Shown here: piece after piece, positions 26,076-34,302 of the stretch
Numbering within the stretch: position 1 is the stretch's first letter
Layout of the letters: the number at the start of each line of letters is the position of its first letter
Source of the DNA: Woodsholea maritima DSM 17123
GTDB taxonomy: Bacteria > Pseudomonadota > Alphaproteobacteria > Caulobacterales > Maricaulaceae
Assembly (NCBI RefSeq): GCF_000382325.1
Contig: NZ_KB908059.1
Span: forward strand, 1-64,000
Direction: 5' to 3'
Length of the DNA stretch: 64,000 bases
Program-made: the position numbers and the translations under genes
The notes under the pieces: generated by a model
What the model was told of the DNA's origin: nothing
Database searches by the model: none
What the model saw: only the letters and a program-made list of their open reading frames with translations

Positions 26076-27818
26076 TTAAAGCTGTTTCAAGGTCTTGCTG
26101 GCCTGACGTGCCAGGCTTGGATGCGCGTCCAGGGCTTCACTGGCGGCGCGATAGCCCGCCTCAACGGCATCGTCGAAACGCTTCCACTCGCGTAAATCCA
26201 TGTCGATTTGCGGTAAGATCAACAGGTCGGCGGCTTCTTGGGTCTGGGAATGTTCTTCAGCTGTGCCCACGGTCGCGGCGCGAATCAACAAAGAGGCGAT
26301 GGGGGGCGGATCGGACAGGCCATGCTTGGCGGCCCAATTCCAAAAACTGGGCGGATTGATGAAATCCTCGACTGAGATGCCGCGTGCGCGGGTCACATCG
26401 CAGCCGATGGTGGCCCCGCGGTGAAAGGCGCGCATTTCGCGGGCGGGAAAATTGTTGAACACCGCGCCATCAACCAGAACGTCCTGGCCTTCGATAACGG
26501 GCGGTAGCAGGCCGGGGATCGCGATGGAGGCGCGCAGGGCCTCGCGTAGTTTGCCCGAGCGATGAACACGCACCTCACCATTGGTGAGGTTGGAGGAGAT
26601 ACAGAAAAATGGCCGCGGCAGGTCGCAGATATCATCCTCACCAAAGTGATGCTTCAAGCGCTTATCGACTTTATGGCCTTTGGTCATGGCGATGACGGGC
26701 AAGGTCCAGTCACTTAAAGGATTGGTCTCAACGAAAGCTTCACGCACGCGCGCTTCCAGCTCCTGATTATCCCAGCCTTTAGCGACCCCGGCGGCGATGA
26801 TTGCGCCCATGGAGACCCCGCCGAGGAAGTCAAAACTCAGCCCCGCCTGGCGTAGCGCCTTGATGGCCCCGATATGGGCATAGGCGCGCGATCCGCCGCC
26901 CGAGAGCACCAGACCCAAGGAGCGTCCTGTGATCGTGCGCGCGAGATGATCGACATCCTCGTGATTATCCTGGCGCCAATGGAAGACCCGCGCGGCCCCG
27001 GCGGCCTTGGCCCATTCGGCTGGATTACAGGCCGGGCGCGTGCCATTGAAATGGAGAAGAACGACATCAATCAGCTTGAGTTTTGCGCTCGGGGCCGGGC
27101 TTTCGGGCATTAAGGGGTTGGAGGGCATGGCATCATCGCGCGCCAGGATCCAGACCCGATCAGCCCGGTTCATGGCGCGTTTCGACCATTTAGTTTGCGC
27201 CAGGGTGGCACAAATCAAAGTAATATCGTGATTGGCGTCCATGCGGTCGAGCTTGGCCGGGGCTTCATCGACCAGGCTTTCATCCATGACCAGCACATTA
27301 AGGCCAAATTCTTCGAGCGCCTGACACAGCCGTGCCGTGCGAAAACGCAGATCAATACTGGGCGAGGTCGCGATCAGGGCAAAGACTTTGGGTTCATTGC
27401 GCGCGCTGGGGCTGTTTCCGCGCAGGCGATGCAGCATCATGCGCGCCAGTTCACGCATCAACGAGCCATGTTTGCGCGTCAGGGTGTCAAAGGCGCGCTT
27501 GGGCAGGCGCATAATCTCACTATCGCGAAGCGCATAGACGCTGGCCGAATGGGGGCGGTCTTCAACGAGCGCCATTTCACCGACCGGTTCACCGGCGCGA
27601 ATATGGCCGACCAAATTGGGTCGTCCGTCAGCCCCCTTATGAAAGGCGGCTAAGGCCCCAGAGCGCACCAGATAGAAGGCATCACCTGGATCGCCTTCTT
27701 CAAACAGGATTTGACCCGCAGGCAGGCAGAACCATTCAACCTCGTCCTCGACGGCGTTGAGCGCGGCGCGTTCAACGCGGCGCAGAAAGGGCATGCGATC
27801 TAAAGGAATCAGCGGCAT
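26076..27818 (-). CDS. Patatin-like phospholipase with N-terminal cyclic-nucleotide-binding domain (NTE/RssA type)
   Basis: A 580-residue protein. Residues about 8-130 form a cNMP-binding (Crp-like) fold with AGQILFEEGDPGDAFYLVRSG and EPVGEMALVEDRPHSASV. A linker of unknown fold follows. The patatin domain begins near 300 with LVLSGGGSRAYAHIG (oxyanion hole), then GGVSMGAIIAAG with nucleophile Ser336, and VDGAVFNNFPA with the catalytic Asp near 459. These are lysophospholipases or esterases at the inner membrane, like yeast/animal neuropathy target esterase. It is a single-gene unit divergent from mccB. There is no nucleotide cyclase of the CBASS kind nearby, so a defence role is not supported. 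Confidence 0.92.
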   Translation of the reverse strand: MPLIPLDRMPFLRRVERAALNAVEDEVEWFCLPAGQILFEEGDPGDAFYLVRSGALAAFHKGADGRPNLVGHIRAGEPVGEMALVEDRPHSASVYALRDSEIMRLPKRAFDTLTRKHGSLMRELARMMLHRLRGNSPSARNEPKVFALIATSPSIDLRFRTARLCQALEEFGLNVLVMDESLVDEAPAKLDRMDANHDITLICATLAQTKWSKRAMNRADRVWILARDDAMPSNPLMPESPAPSAKLKLIDVVLLHFNGTRPACNPAEWAKAAGAARVFHWRQDNHEDVDHLARTITGRSLGLVLSGGGSRAYAHIGAIKALRQAGLSFDFLGGVSMGAIIAAGVAKGWDNQELEARVREAFVETNPLSDWTLPVIAMTKGHKVDKRLKHHFGEDDICDLPRPFFCISSNLTNGEVRVHRSGKLREALRASIAIPGLLPPVIEGQDVLVDGAVFNNFPAREMRAFHRGATIGCDVTRARGISVEDFINPPSFWNWAAKHGLSDPPPIASLLIRAATVGTAEEHSQTQEAADLLILPQIDMDLREWKRFDDAVEAGYRAASEALDAHPSLARQASKTLKQL

Positions 27819-27997
27819 AGAGACAATTCAACGCGCACAAGGTTAAGATCTAATCTTACCAGCTTTGCGGGGCCAGCCAAGCCTTTGTGCGGGGTTGTCC
27901 CCAGCGCGATATGTGTCGCCACGCCATTGCCAGGGCCACGCTTTCCACGCTAAGCCATGGTTTCAAACGTCTCGCCTGATCCTGATGAGGGGGTAAT

Positions 27998-29605
27998 ATG
28001 TCTCAGATCCAATCCCAGCTGGACCCGAATGCGCAAAGTTTCAAAGACAATGCCGCCCATATGGAAAGACTGGTTGAGGACTTGACGCAAAAGACCGCGA
28101 CGGCCGGATTGGGCGGTTCAGAGCGCGCGCGTGAAAAGCATCTTTCCCGTGGTAAACTTTTGCCGCGCGATCGTGTTGAACGCCTGCTCGATCCTGGTGC
28201 GCCTTTCTTGGAAATCGGGGCCTTGGCCGCCAATGGCATGTATGAAGGCGATGTCCATGGCGCGGGCATGATTACCGGGATTGGCCGGGTATCCGGGCGC
28301 GAGGTAATGGTCGTATGTAATGACCCGACCATTAAGGGCGGGGCCTATTATCCCATGACCGTGAAGAAGCATTTGCGGGCCCAGGACATCGCGCGCGAAA
28401 ACCGTTTGCCCTGTGTCTATCTGGTCGATTCGGGCGGTGCGAACCTGCCCCATCAGGCTGAAGTTTTTCCAGACCGCGACCATTTTGGCCGCATCTTCTA
28501 TAATCAGGCGACCCTGTCGTCTGAAGGTATTCCCCAGATCGCGGTGGTGATGGGCTCGTGTACCGCAGGCGGGGCCTATGTGCCGGCCATGTCGGATGAA
28601 ACTATTATTGTGCGCAAACAGGGCACGATTTTCCTGGGCGGGCCGCCTTTGGTGAAGGCCGCAACGGGTGAAGTGATTTCTGCTGAAGATCTGGGCGGGG
28701 CCGATGTCCATGCGCGCCGCTCTGGCGTGGCCGATCACTATGCGGCCAATGATGATCATGCGCTGCAACTGGCCCGCCAGGTGGTGAGCCATCTCAATCG
28801 CAAAAAAGATATTCCGCTCGATCTTAAAACGCCCCAAGCCCCCGCCTATGATCCTAAAGAGCTGGGCGGGGTTGTGCCCCAGGATGTACGCACGCCCTAT
28901 GATGTGCGCGAGGTCATTGCGCGCATCGTGGATGGCTCGAAATTTGATGAATTCAAAAAGCTCTATGGCGAGACTTTGGTGACGGGCTTTGCCCATATCC
29001 ATGGTATGCCGGTGGGCATTATCGCGAATAATGGCGTGTTGTTCTCCGAATCTGCGCTTAAGGGCGCACATTTTATTGAGCTGTGTTCACAACGCGGTAT
29101 CCCGCTGGTCTTCTTGCAGAACATTACCGGCTTCATGGTGGGCTCGAAATACGAATCCGGCGGCATCGCCAAGGACGGGGCCAAGCTGGTGACGGCGGTG
29201 TCCTGTGCCAAAGTGCCGAAAATCACCATCCTGATCGGGGGCTCTTACGGGGCGGGCAATTATGGCATGTGTGGGCGCGCGTTCAGCCCGCGCTTCCTCT
29301 TCATGTGGCCCAATGCGCGCATTTCCGTGATGGGCGGCGAGCAGGCGGCCAGCGTACTGGCCACCGTCAAGCGTGACGGGATGGAAGCGCGCGGCGAAAG
29401 CTGGAGCGCTGAGGAGGAAGAGCGCTTCAAGGCTCCGATCCGGGAGACCTATGAGAAAGAGGGCTCGCCCTATTACTCCACCGCGCGCCTGTGGGATGAT
29501 GGCATTATCGCCCCGCATCAAACCCGTGATGTGATTGCGCTCTCGCTTTCGGCGGCGCTCAACGCCCCGATCGAGCCGACAAAATTCGGCGTTTTCCGAA
29601 TGTAA
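27998..29605 (+). CDS. mccB: Methylcrotonyl-CoA carboxylase, carboxyltransferase (beta) subunit
   Basis: A 535-residue carboxyltransferase subunit (liuB). Family phrases are [54 protein letters not shown] and [15 protein letters not shown], the last typical of MccB rather than of propionyl-CoA carboxylase. It pairs with the biotin-bearing alpha subunit encoded at 34299 to carboxylate 3-methylcrotonyl-CoA to 3-methylglutaconyl-CoA in leucine catabolism. The two subunit genes are about 4.7 kb apart, whereas in typical liu operons they are near neighbours. A strong terminator follows, so the gene is likely its own transcript. Confidence 0.95.
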   Translation: MSQIQSQLDPNAQSFKDNAAHMERLVEDLTQKTATAGLGGSERAREKHLSRGKLLPRDRVERLLDPGAPFLEIGALAANGMYEGDVHGAGMITGIGRVSGREVMVVCNDPTIKGGAYYPMTVKKHLRAQDIARENRLPCVYLVDSGGANLPHQAEVFPDRDHFGRIFYNQATLSSEGIPQIAVVMGSCTAGGAYVPAMSDETIIVRKQGTIFLGGPPLVKAATGEVISAEDLGGADVHARRSGVADHYAANDDHALQLARQVVSHLNRKKDIPLDLKTPQAPAYDPKELGGVVPQDVRTPYDVREVIARIVDGSKFDEFKKLYGETLVTGFAHIHGMPVGIIANNGVLFSESALKGAHFIELCSQRGIPLVFLQNITGFMVGSKYESGGIAKDGAKLVTAVSCAKVPKITILIGGSYGAGNYGMCGRAFSPRFLFMWPNARISVMGGEQAASVLATVKRDGMEARGESWSAEEEERFKAPIRETYEKEGSPYYSTARLWDDGIIAPHQTRDVIALSLSAALNAPIEPTKFGVFRM

Positions 29606-29608
29606 GAT

Positions 29609-29648
29609 CAAAAAGCCCCCCGCCGCCGCGAGGGGCTTTTTTTTTTAT
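29609..29648. terminator. Bidirectional terminator after mccB
   Basis: AAAAAGCCCC/GGGGCTTTTTTTTTT arms around a GC-rich loop. It serves mccB and the convergent gene, whose stop codon lies in the T tract. Confidence 0.95.
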
Positions 29649-30832
29649 TCCGCGGCCGCAATCCAGGTCAGGCTTTGCGCTTTAAGGCCTTGATGGAACT
29701 CCTGCTCAGAGCCAAAGCGAATAAAGCCGTCAATAATCAGCGCGGCAAAGATCGCCAACACGCCAACCACGACGGAAATCAGCGCTAAGGCGGCGCAGAA
29801 GAAGGACACCACCGCCATGATGGCAGCGATGGGCGCACCGGCACCCGTGGCGGCCACGGCCAGGGCGAGGGCGAGTAAGATCCCACAGACCAGCGCGAAG
29901 GCGGTCGCTGATAGCCCGGCAATCCCGGCAACGCCCATCAGGCAATCTTTGACGTATTCCAGGATTTGTTTCTTTTTATCGTCGGCTTTCAGCCCTGTAT
30001 CGACGGCACTGACATTGACTTTGCGCTGGGGCACGCGCGCCAAAGTTTCTTGGGAAAAGGTGAAGCGGCCACGAAGATTAGGCAGAAGGGTCAAGATCCG
30101 CTCATCGTGAACAACGCTGGCCAGGGCCAACTCGATATCATGGGGTTTGAGATAGCTGATCGTGCGCAGATCTTGCGGGTTGGCCCGATCACAGGCGCTG
30201 TTGATGGCGCGCACCATATCGGGCTGGGTGCGCATGGTTTCATAGACCTCATGCTCTGGGCAGCCACAATGCTCGGCAGTATTGAGCACGGCATGTTTGA
30301 GCGTGTTCACATTGTCGAAATTAAAGCCGGTGGAGATGATTTCCGGCAGATATTTAACCACACCGGCCAGATCAATTCCGGCCGTGATCAAACCAAAGGC
30401 AAAGGGCGGCAGCAGCGGCACGCGGATGTCCACGCGATCACCCACCCCGGCAATGCTCCAGCGTGCATGGGCGTAAATATCCCCACTGCGATCATCAATG
30501 CCTAGCGTGATGCTGGCACTGGCGCTGGTGAAGAACAGATTGACGCTGTCTCCGACGGTAATCTCGGGATTGGTATAGCTCAGGGAGACATTCCAGGTCT
30601 TTGATAAAATATCAGAGATGCCCAGGCGGATCGTGAAGTCGATATGGCTATCACGGACCGTCCAATTAAGGGCAAACACACCGGCATCAAAGCCACCTTC
30701 AGTACGACCCGCGCGCGCAATCGCCATCGCGCGCAGAATGTCCGGCTCCGGGTGATCATCAGGCGCATTGTGCGCGATATGTGGGGGGATGTCGCTACGC
30801 GGGGCGGGGGAGACAAGGGAAAGTTGAGACAT
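29645..30832 (-). CDS. Unrecognised protein with long hydrophobic C-terminus
   Basis: A 395-residue protein; the ATG at 30832 has GGAGGT 8 bases upstream. No signal peptide. Residues about 50-180 look beta-rich (WTVRDSHIDFTIRLGIS, ASASITLGIDDRSGD); about 180-285 is mixed and contains HCGCPEHEV; about 300-375 is almost wholly hydrophobic, Ala/Gly/Val-rich (VCGILLALALAVAATGAGA and beyond), enough for two or three membrane helices. The tail is polar. A soluble head with a late hydrophobic hairpin recalls colicin-like or effector proteins, but no family match is recognised and this is only an analogy. It is alone and convergent with mccB; its upstream region is AT-rich. Confidence 0.65.
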   Translation of the reverse strand: MSQLSLVSPAPRSDIPPHIAHNAPDDHPEPDILRAMAIARAGRTEGGFDAGVFALNWTVRDSHIDFTIRLGISDILSKTWNVSLSYTNPEITVGDSVNLFFTSASASITLGIDDRSGDIYAHARWSIAGVGDRVDIRVPLLPPFAFGLITAGIDLAGVVKYLPEIISTGFNFDNVNTLKHAVLNTAEHCGCPEHEVYETMRTQPDMVRAINSACDRANPQDLRTISYLKPHDIELALASVVHDERILTLLPNLRGRFTFSQETLARVPQRKVNVSAVDTGLKADDKKKQILEYVKDCLMGVAGIAGLSATAFALVCGILLALALAVAATGAGAPIAAIMAVVSFFCAALALISVVVGVLAIFAALIIDGFIRFGSEQEFHQGLKAQSLTWIAAAE

Positions 30833-31049
30833 GGGAATAACCTCCAAGCAGGGGATCTGCTTATGTCTTGAGTGAAGGCAGGGTATCGAATTTAATATTT
30901 GAAATAAATGCTGCTTTATTTAATTTGGGAAGGGTTTTGACTTCAGTGTAACTTAAATCATAATCATTGTGATATTAATTTATTACGACATTGATTGCGT
31001 GGGCGGGTTTTCGCGTCAGCGCTCACTCATCGCTTGAAGAGTGTTCAGA
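30833..31049. other. AT-rich intergenic stretch upstream of the gene at 29645
   Basis: About 30880-30995 is markedly AT-rich compared with the rest of the window (runs such as TTTAATATTTGAAATAAATG). No gene is seen. It probably holds promoters for the minus-strand gene and perhaps for the short plus-strand open frame. Confidence 0.5.
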
Positions 31050-31361
31050 ATGCTGAAAGTCTCTGGCCATAACGCCAAGGGCAGTGAGGTGGAGCTGGCG
31101 GCCTATATCACCGGTGTGGCGCAGATTAACGCAAGCACTGGGCAGTTCACGCGCGTGCGCTTTACCGGCGATGATGTCAAACCCCATCCCGCCGCACGCT
31201 TTAGCCATTTTGACTTTGATGTTCATATGGATACGCCCTGGCCGGGCGGGCCACAGCTGATCACCGATCAAAAGCTCCATATCCAGGGCCGCGCCATGTT
31301 TCAGGGCTTTGATGGCCTGCAAGAAGGGCTCAATCGTGATTTCGTTTCCGCAAACCGGTGA
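31050..31361 (+). CDS. Possible small hypothetical protein
   Basis: An open frame of 103 codons from an ATG at 31050, translating to a polar protein (begins MLKVSGHNAKGSEVELAAYI, contains FDFDVHMDTPWPGGPQ). Codon use on this strand resembles real genes of the window better than the overlapping antisense frame does. There is no strong ribosome-binding site and no family is recognised, so it may be spurious. Confidence 0.4.
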   Translation: MLKVSGHNAKGSEVELAAYITGVAQINASTGQFTRVRFTGDDVKPHPAARFSHFDFDVHMDTPWPGGPQLITDQKLHIQGRAMFQGFDGLQEGLNRDFVSANR

Positions 31362-31463
31362 GATAGTCCTGTGGAACACACTGGATTAGCCCGTTAATTT
31401 AAAAACTTGCCCGAAACTCATGATGCGATTATAAAAGTCTTAACCATGGGCAGGGGAAGTCAA

Positions 31464-31781
31464 ATGGATATCTTGAACGACGTATTGGATTTTGCGCGTG
31501 CGGGCTTTGCTGAAGTCAACGCGTTACAGGGCTTGGTTATCGCGCTGATCACCGCGCTGGTGATGACGGAATGGAAACGCTTACCCTTCTTCGTGTTGGG
31601 CGCGGTTGTGGTGCATATCCTGGTGGATGTCTTGGCACCGGTGTTTGCCAATGGCGCGGCGTTCCGCCTGCCTGATTTTCTGGAGCTTTATTTCTGGAAA
31701 CAGGTCGGCCTATTGCTGGTCGGCTATCTGGTGATCATTTCGATCCTGGTATTGATCCGCCGCCTGGTGCTGAAACGCTAA
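31464..31781 (+). CDS. Small membrane protein, first of a tandem paralogous pair
   Basis: A 105-residue protein; ATG at 31464 with GGGGAAG 5 bases before it. Three hydrophobic segments are visible: about 20-35, 42-58 and 75-98. It contains EWKRLPFF, VVHILVDVLAPVFANGAAFRLPDFLELYFWKQ and a C-terminal RRLVLKR (the longer phrase given as residues about 48-79). The core aligns with the product of 31982. No known family is recognised; a small inner-membrane protein conserved as a duplicated pair is all that can be said. A UUCG-loop terminator follows, so the paralogs are separate transcripts. Confidence 0.75.
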   Translation: MDILNDVLDFARAGFAEVNALQGLVIALITALVMTEWKRLPFFVLGAVVVHILVDVLAPVFANGAAFRLPDFLELYFWKQVGLLLVGYLVIISILVLIRRLVLKR

Positions 31782-31785
31782 TCCT

Positions 31786-31808
31786 AAAAGGCCCTTCGGG
31801 GCCTTTTT
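31786..31808 (+). terminator. UUCG-loop terminator
   Basis: AAAAGGCC and GGCCTTTTT arms around C-TTCG-G, 4 bases after the stop of the first small membrane protein gene. Confidence 0.95.
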
Positions 31809-31981
31809 CATAGCGCCGAGATCTCGGTTTCGTGGAGATTTCGTGATAATTCCGCGATGGATGAAGCTTTTTGGTTGATATTTCTTAACGATTTGTCACT
31901 CTAGGCCATCAAATCGCCTGAATTCGCGCCGGTGAGGGTCATGGCGCGGCGAAGGGTGGGGTATCAGATGAGGGGATCATC

Positions 31982-32365
31982 ATGGAAGAATATTTGAACT
32001 TGGCGATGAGCTATATTCAACCGGTCATGGATTGGTTGATGAATGGCGTTGCCGCCCACGGTCCGCAAACCGCTGCTGGGGATATCGCCTGGATCCATCT
32101 GGGCATCCAGATGGGTGTGATCGCGTTGATCATGGCTCTATTGATGCAGGAATATGCTGCGATCTTGATCATGACCGTTGTTGGCTTGATCGTTCACGTC
32201 ATTGTTGACATCGCCTTCCCGATGATCCGCGAAGGCGCAGAGTTTGCCGTACCACCGGTGAGCGAGATGGCCTATTGGCAATATATGGCCTTTGGCGCTT
32301 TGGTCTATTTTGTCGGCATCACTGTGTTGTATCTGGTCAAGAGCCTGATCTTGCCGCGCGAATAG
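31982..32365 (+). CDS. Small membrane protein, second of the tandem paralogous pair
   Basis: A 127-residue protein, ATG at 31982 with GAGGGG upstream. Three hydrophobic stretches as in the 31464 product. Shared positions include VIALIxALxMxE, VHxxVDxxxP, GAxFxxP, Y/W-W-x-Q and a basic C-terminal end (LILPRE against LVLKR). The N-terminus is longer and amphipathic. The pair looks like an old tandem duplication. Family and function are unrecognised. Confidence 0.75.
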   Translation: MEEYLNLAMSYIQPVMDWLMNGVAAHGPQTAAGDIAWIHLGIQMGVIALIMALLMQEYAAILIMTVVGLIVHVIVDIAFPMIREGAEFAVPPVSEMAYWQYMAFGALVYFVGITVLYLVKSLILPRE

Positions 32366-32386
32366 ATCCTGGAGCTTGTCTGACAT

Positions 32387-32420
32387 TTAAAGGGGTCGTG
32401 CTGTGGCGCGGCCCTTTTTC
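32387..32420 (+). terminator. Probable terminator
   Basis: AAAGGGGTCG and CGCGGCCCTTTTT arms with one mismatch/bulge, 20 bases after the second small membrane protein gene. Confidence 0.6.
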
Positions 32421-32423
32421 TTT

Positions 32424-32465
32424 GGGGGACTGTTTGTTTTGGGGGGGACGGGTTGCTTTGGGGGG
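32424..32465 (+). other. G-run cluster (possible G-quadruplex)
   Basis: Runs of 5, 7, 3 and 6 G within 42 bases on the plus strand, in the spacer upstream of liuC. This satisfies a loose four-tract G-quadruplex pattern with one long (12-base) loop. Confidence 0.4.
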
Positions 32466-32570
32466 CGAGAGGTATGCCAATGTCATGATGTTGCCCCGCC
32501 TTGGCCACGGCCTCGCCCTGGCTTAGAAAGAGTTTGACTTCTCTTTTTCCTCTCCAAAAGGATCCCCGTC

Positions 32571-33401
32571 ATGAGCGAGCCCATCGAAACCCCAATGGCT
32601 GACCCTGTAGACGAGATTGTTACCTTAAACGTCACCCCGGGCGGCGTCGCTATCGTGACGCTTAATCGCCCGGATCGTCATAATGCCTTTAATGCTGATG
32701 TTATTGCGCGTCTGTCGGATATTTTTGAAACCCTGCGTGCCAATACCGATGAAGTGCGCGTGGTGTTCTTGCGCGGGGCGGGGCGCAGCTTTTCCGCCGG
32801 TGCGGATCTGGAATGGATGAAGGCTGCGGCCGATTGGACCCACGCCGATAATGTGGAGGATGCCAAAGGCCTCGCCCATATGTTGAAGCGCCTGTATGAC
32901 TTACCGCAATTGACCTGTGCTCTGGTGCACGGCGCGGCGATGGGCGGCGGGGCCGGCCTGATGGCGGCGTGTGATATCGCGATTGCCACTCAAGATGCCA
33001 AGATCCGCTTTTCTGAGGTTCGCTTGGGTTTAACTCCGGCGACGATCTCACCCTTCGTGGTGCGTGCCATTGGGCCGCGTTGGGCGCGGGCCTTGTTCGC
33101 AACCGGTGAGGGCTTTGACGGCAAGTTCGCCCATCAGATCGGCTTAGCGCAATATATCGTTGAGGATGAAGCCGGTTTAGAAACCATGATGGACCATATC
33201 GCCAAGCTCGCCTTTGATGCCGCACCGGGCGCAGTCAAAGACGCCAAGGATTTGGTGGATCTGGTCTATGGTGAGGAGATCACCGACAGCGTGTTATCCA
33301 AAACCGCCCACGCGATCTCCGATCGGCGCACCAGCGCCGAAGGCAAGGAAGGCCTGGATGCCTTCTTGAATAAGCGCAAACCGTCTTGGATTGTCGAATA
33401 G
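32571..33401 (+). CDS. liuC: Methylglutaconyl-CoA hydratase (enoyl-CoA hydratase family)
   Basis: A 276-residue crotonase-fold enzyme. VAIVTLNRPDRHNAFN, FLRGAGRSFSAGADLEWMK (oxyanion-hole strand) and VHGAAMGGGAGLMAACDIAIA are the family motifs. The SAGADLEWMK form is typical of LiuC/AUH-like hydratases of leucine and acyclic terpene catabolism, which agrees with the carboxylase genes on either side. The product would hydrate 3-methylglutaconyl-CoA to HMG-CoA. HMG-CoA lyase is not in the window. The DUF817 gene starts 16 bases downstream. Confidence 0.9.
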   Translation: MSEPIETPMADPVDEIVTLNVTPGGVAIVTLNRPDRHNAFNADVIARLSDIFETLRANTDEVRVVFLRGAGRSFSAGADLEWMKAAADWTHADNVEDAKGLAHMLKRLYDLPQLTCALVHGAAMGGGAGLMAACDIAIATQDAKIRFSEVRLGLTPATISPFVVRAIGPRWARALFATGEGFDGKFAHQIGLAQYIVEDEAGLETMMDHIAKLAFDAAPGAVKDAKDLVDLVYGEEITDSVLSKTAHAISDRRTSAEGKEGLDAFLNKRKPSWIVE

Positions 33402-33417
33402 CGCGCGTGTGAAAATC

Positions 33418-34302
33418 ATGAGCCTGGCCGCGCTGGAGGCGCGCCTCTCAGCCTATAAGCGTTTATGGCGGCGGGCCTTTGTTAAAGGTCCGCTGACCCG
33501 CTTCGTGTTTGAATTTATCGCGTTCGGCATCAAGCAGGGCTGGGCGTGTCTCTTCGGGGCGTTGATGCTGCTCCTCCTTTTGGGGAGTTTTTTAGTCTAC
33601 CCCGCTGATGCGCCCCTGGCGCGCTATGATTTTATCACCGTGTGTGCGCTGGCCATTCAGATCGCCATGCTGGGCTTGAAGCTGGAAACCTGGGAGGAGG
33701 CGGGCGTCATCCTGGCCTTCCATCTGGTGGGCACGGTGATGGAGCTGTATAAGACCCATATGGGCTCTTGGATTTATCCAGAGGCGAGCGTCTTGCGTAT
33801 AGGTGATGTGCCGCTGTTTTCTGGCTTCATGTATGCCTGCGTGGGCAGTTATATTGCGCGGGTCTGGCGGCTTTTCCATTTTGAGTTCGACCGCTTCCCC
33901 CCGCTCTGGGCGCAAGGCCTGTTGGCGCTGGGCGTTTATATCAATTTCTTCACCCATCACTTTATGCTGGACGTGCGATGGGGGCTGTTTTTTGTGTCCG
34001 CTTTGCTTTACCTCCCGTGTGTGATTTGGTTTCGCCCCGATCAGGCGCGCCGCTGCATGCCCTTGGGAATTGGCTTGTTTCTGGTTGCGCTTTTTATCTG
34101 GTTCGCCGAAAACATCGCCACCTATGCCAATGCCTGGCGTTATCCAGGCCAAGACCAGACCTGGCATTGGGTGTCCCTCAATAAATTGGGGGCGTGGTAT
34201 TTGTTGATGATCATCAGCTTCGTTCTGGTGGCCGCCATCCATGACACCCGCCTTCGCCTGTCGCTAAAGACCCGCCATAACGATAAGAGACGCCAGCCAT
34301 GA
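33418..34302 (+). CDS. DUF817 family integral membrane protein
   Basis: A 294-residue protein from the ATG at 33418; starts 9 and 27 bases upstream (GTG, TTG) are possible because the ribosome-binding site is poor. About seven to eight hydrophobic segments. The conserved DUF817 centre is visible: LVGTVMELYKTHMGSWIYPE followed by VPLFSGFMYACVGSYIARVWRLF. The family (including B. subtilis YoaT) has no known function. Its stop overlaps the mccA start (ATGA, 34299-34302), so translation is coupled to the carboxylase alpha subunit, with liuC just upstream; this suggests a liuC-DUF817-mccA operon. Confidence 0.88.
   Translation: MSLAALEARLSAYKRLWRRAFVKGPLTRFVFEFIAFGIKQGWACLFGALMLLLLLGSFLVYPADAPLARYDFITVCALAIQIAMLGLKLETWEEAGVILAFHLVGTVMELYKTHMGSWIYPEASVLRIGDVPLFSGFMYACVGSYIARVWRLFHFEFDRFPPLWAQGLLALGVYINFFTHHFMLDVRWGLFFVSALLYLPCVIWFRPDQARRCMPLGIGLFLVALFIWFAENIATYANAWRYPGQDQTWHWVSLNKLGAWYLLMIISFVLVAAIHDTRLRLSLKTRHNDKRRQP

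Noticed and set aside
26076-27818. Patatin with cyclic-nucleotide-binding domain as a CBASS-type defence effector
   Set aside because: No CD-NTase, Cap2/Cap3 or other defence gene is nearby, and the architecture is that of the common NTE/RssA-type lysophospholipase found as a single chromosomal gene.
28118-29071. 317-codon minus-strand open frame inside mccB
   Set aside because: Antisense shadow of a strongly conserved carboxyltransferase frame.
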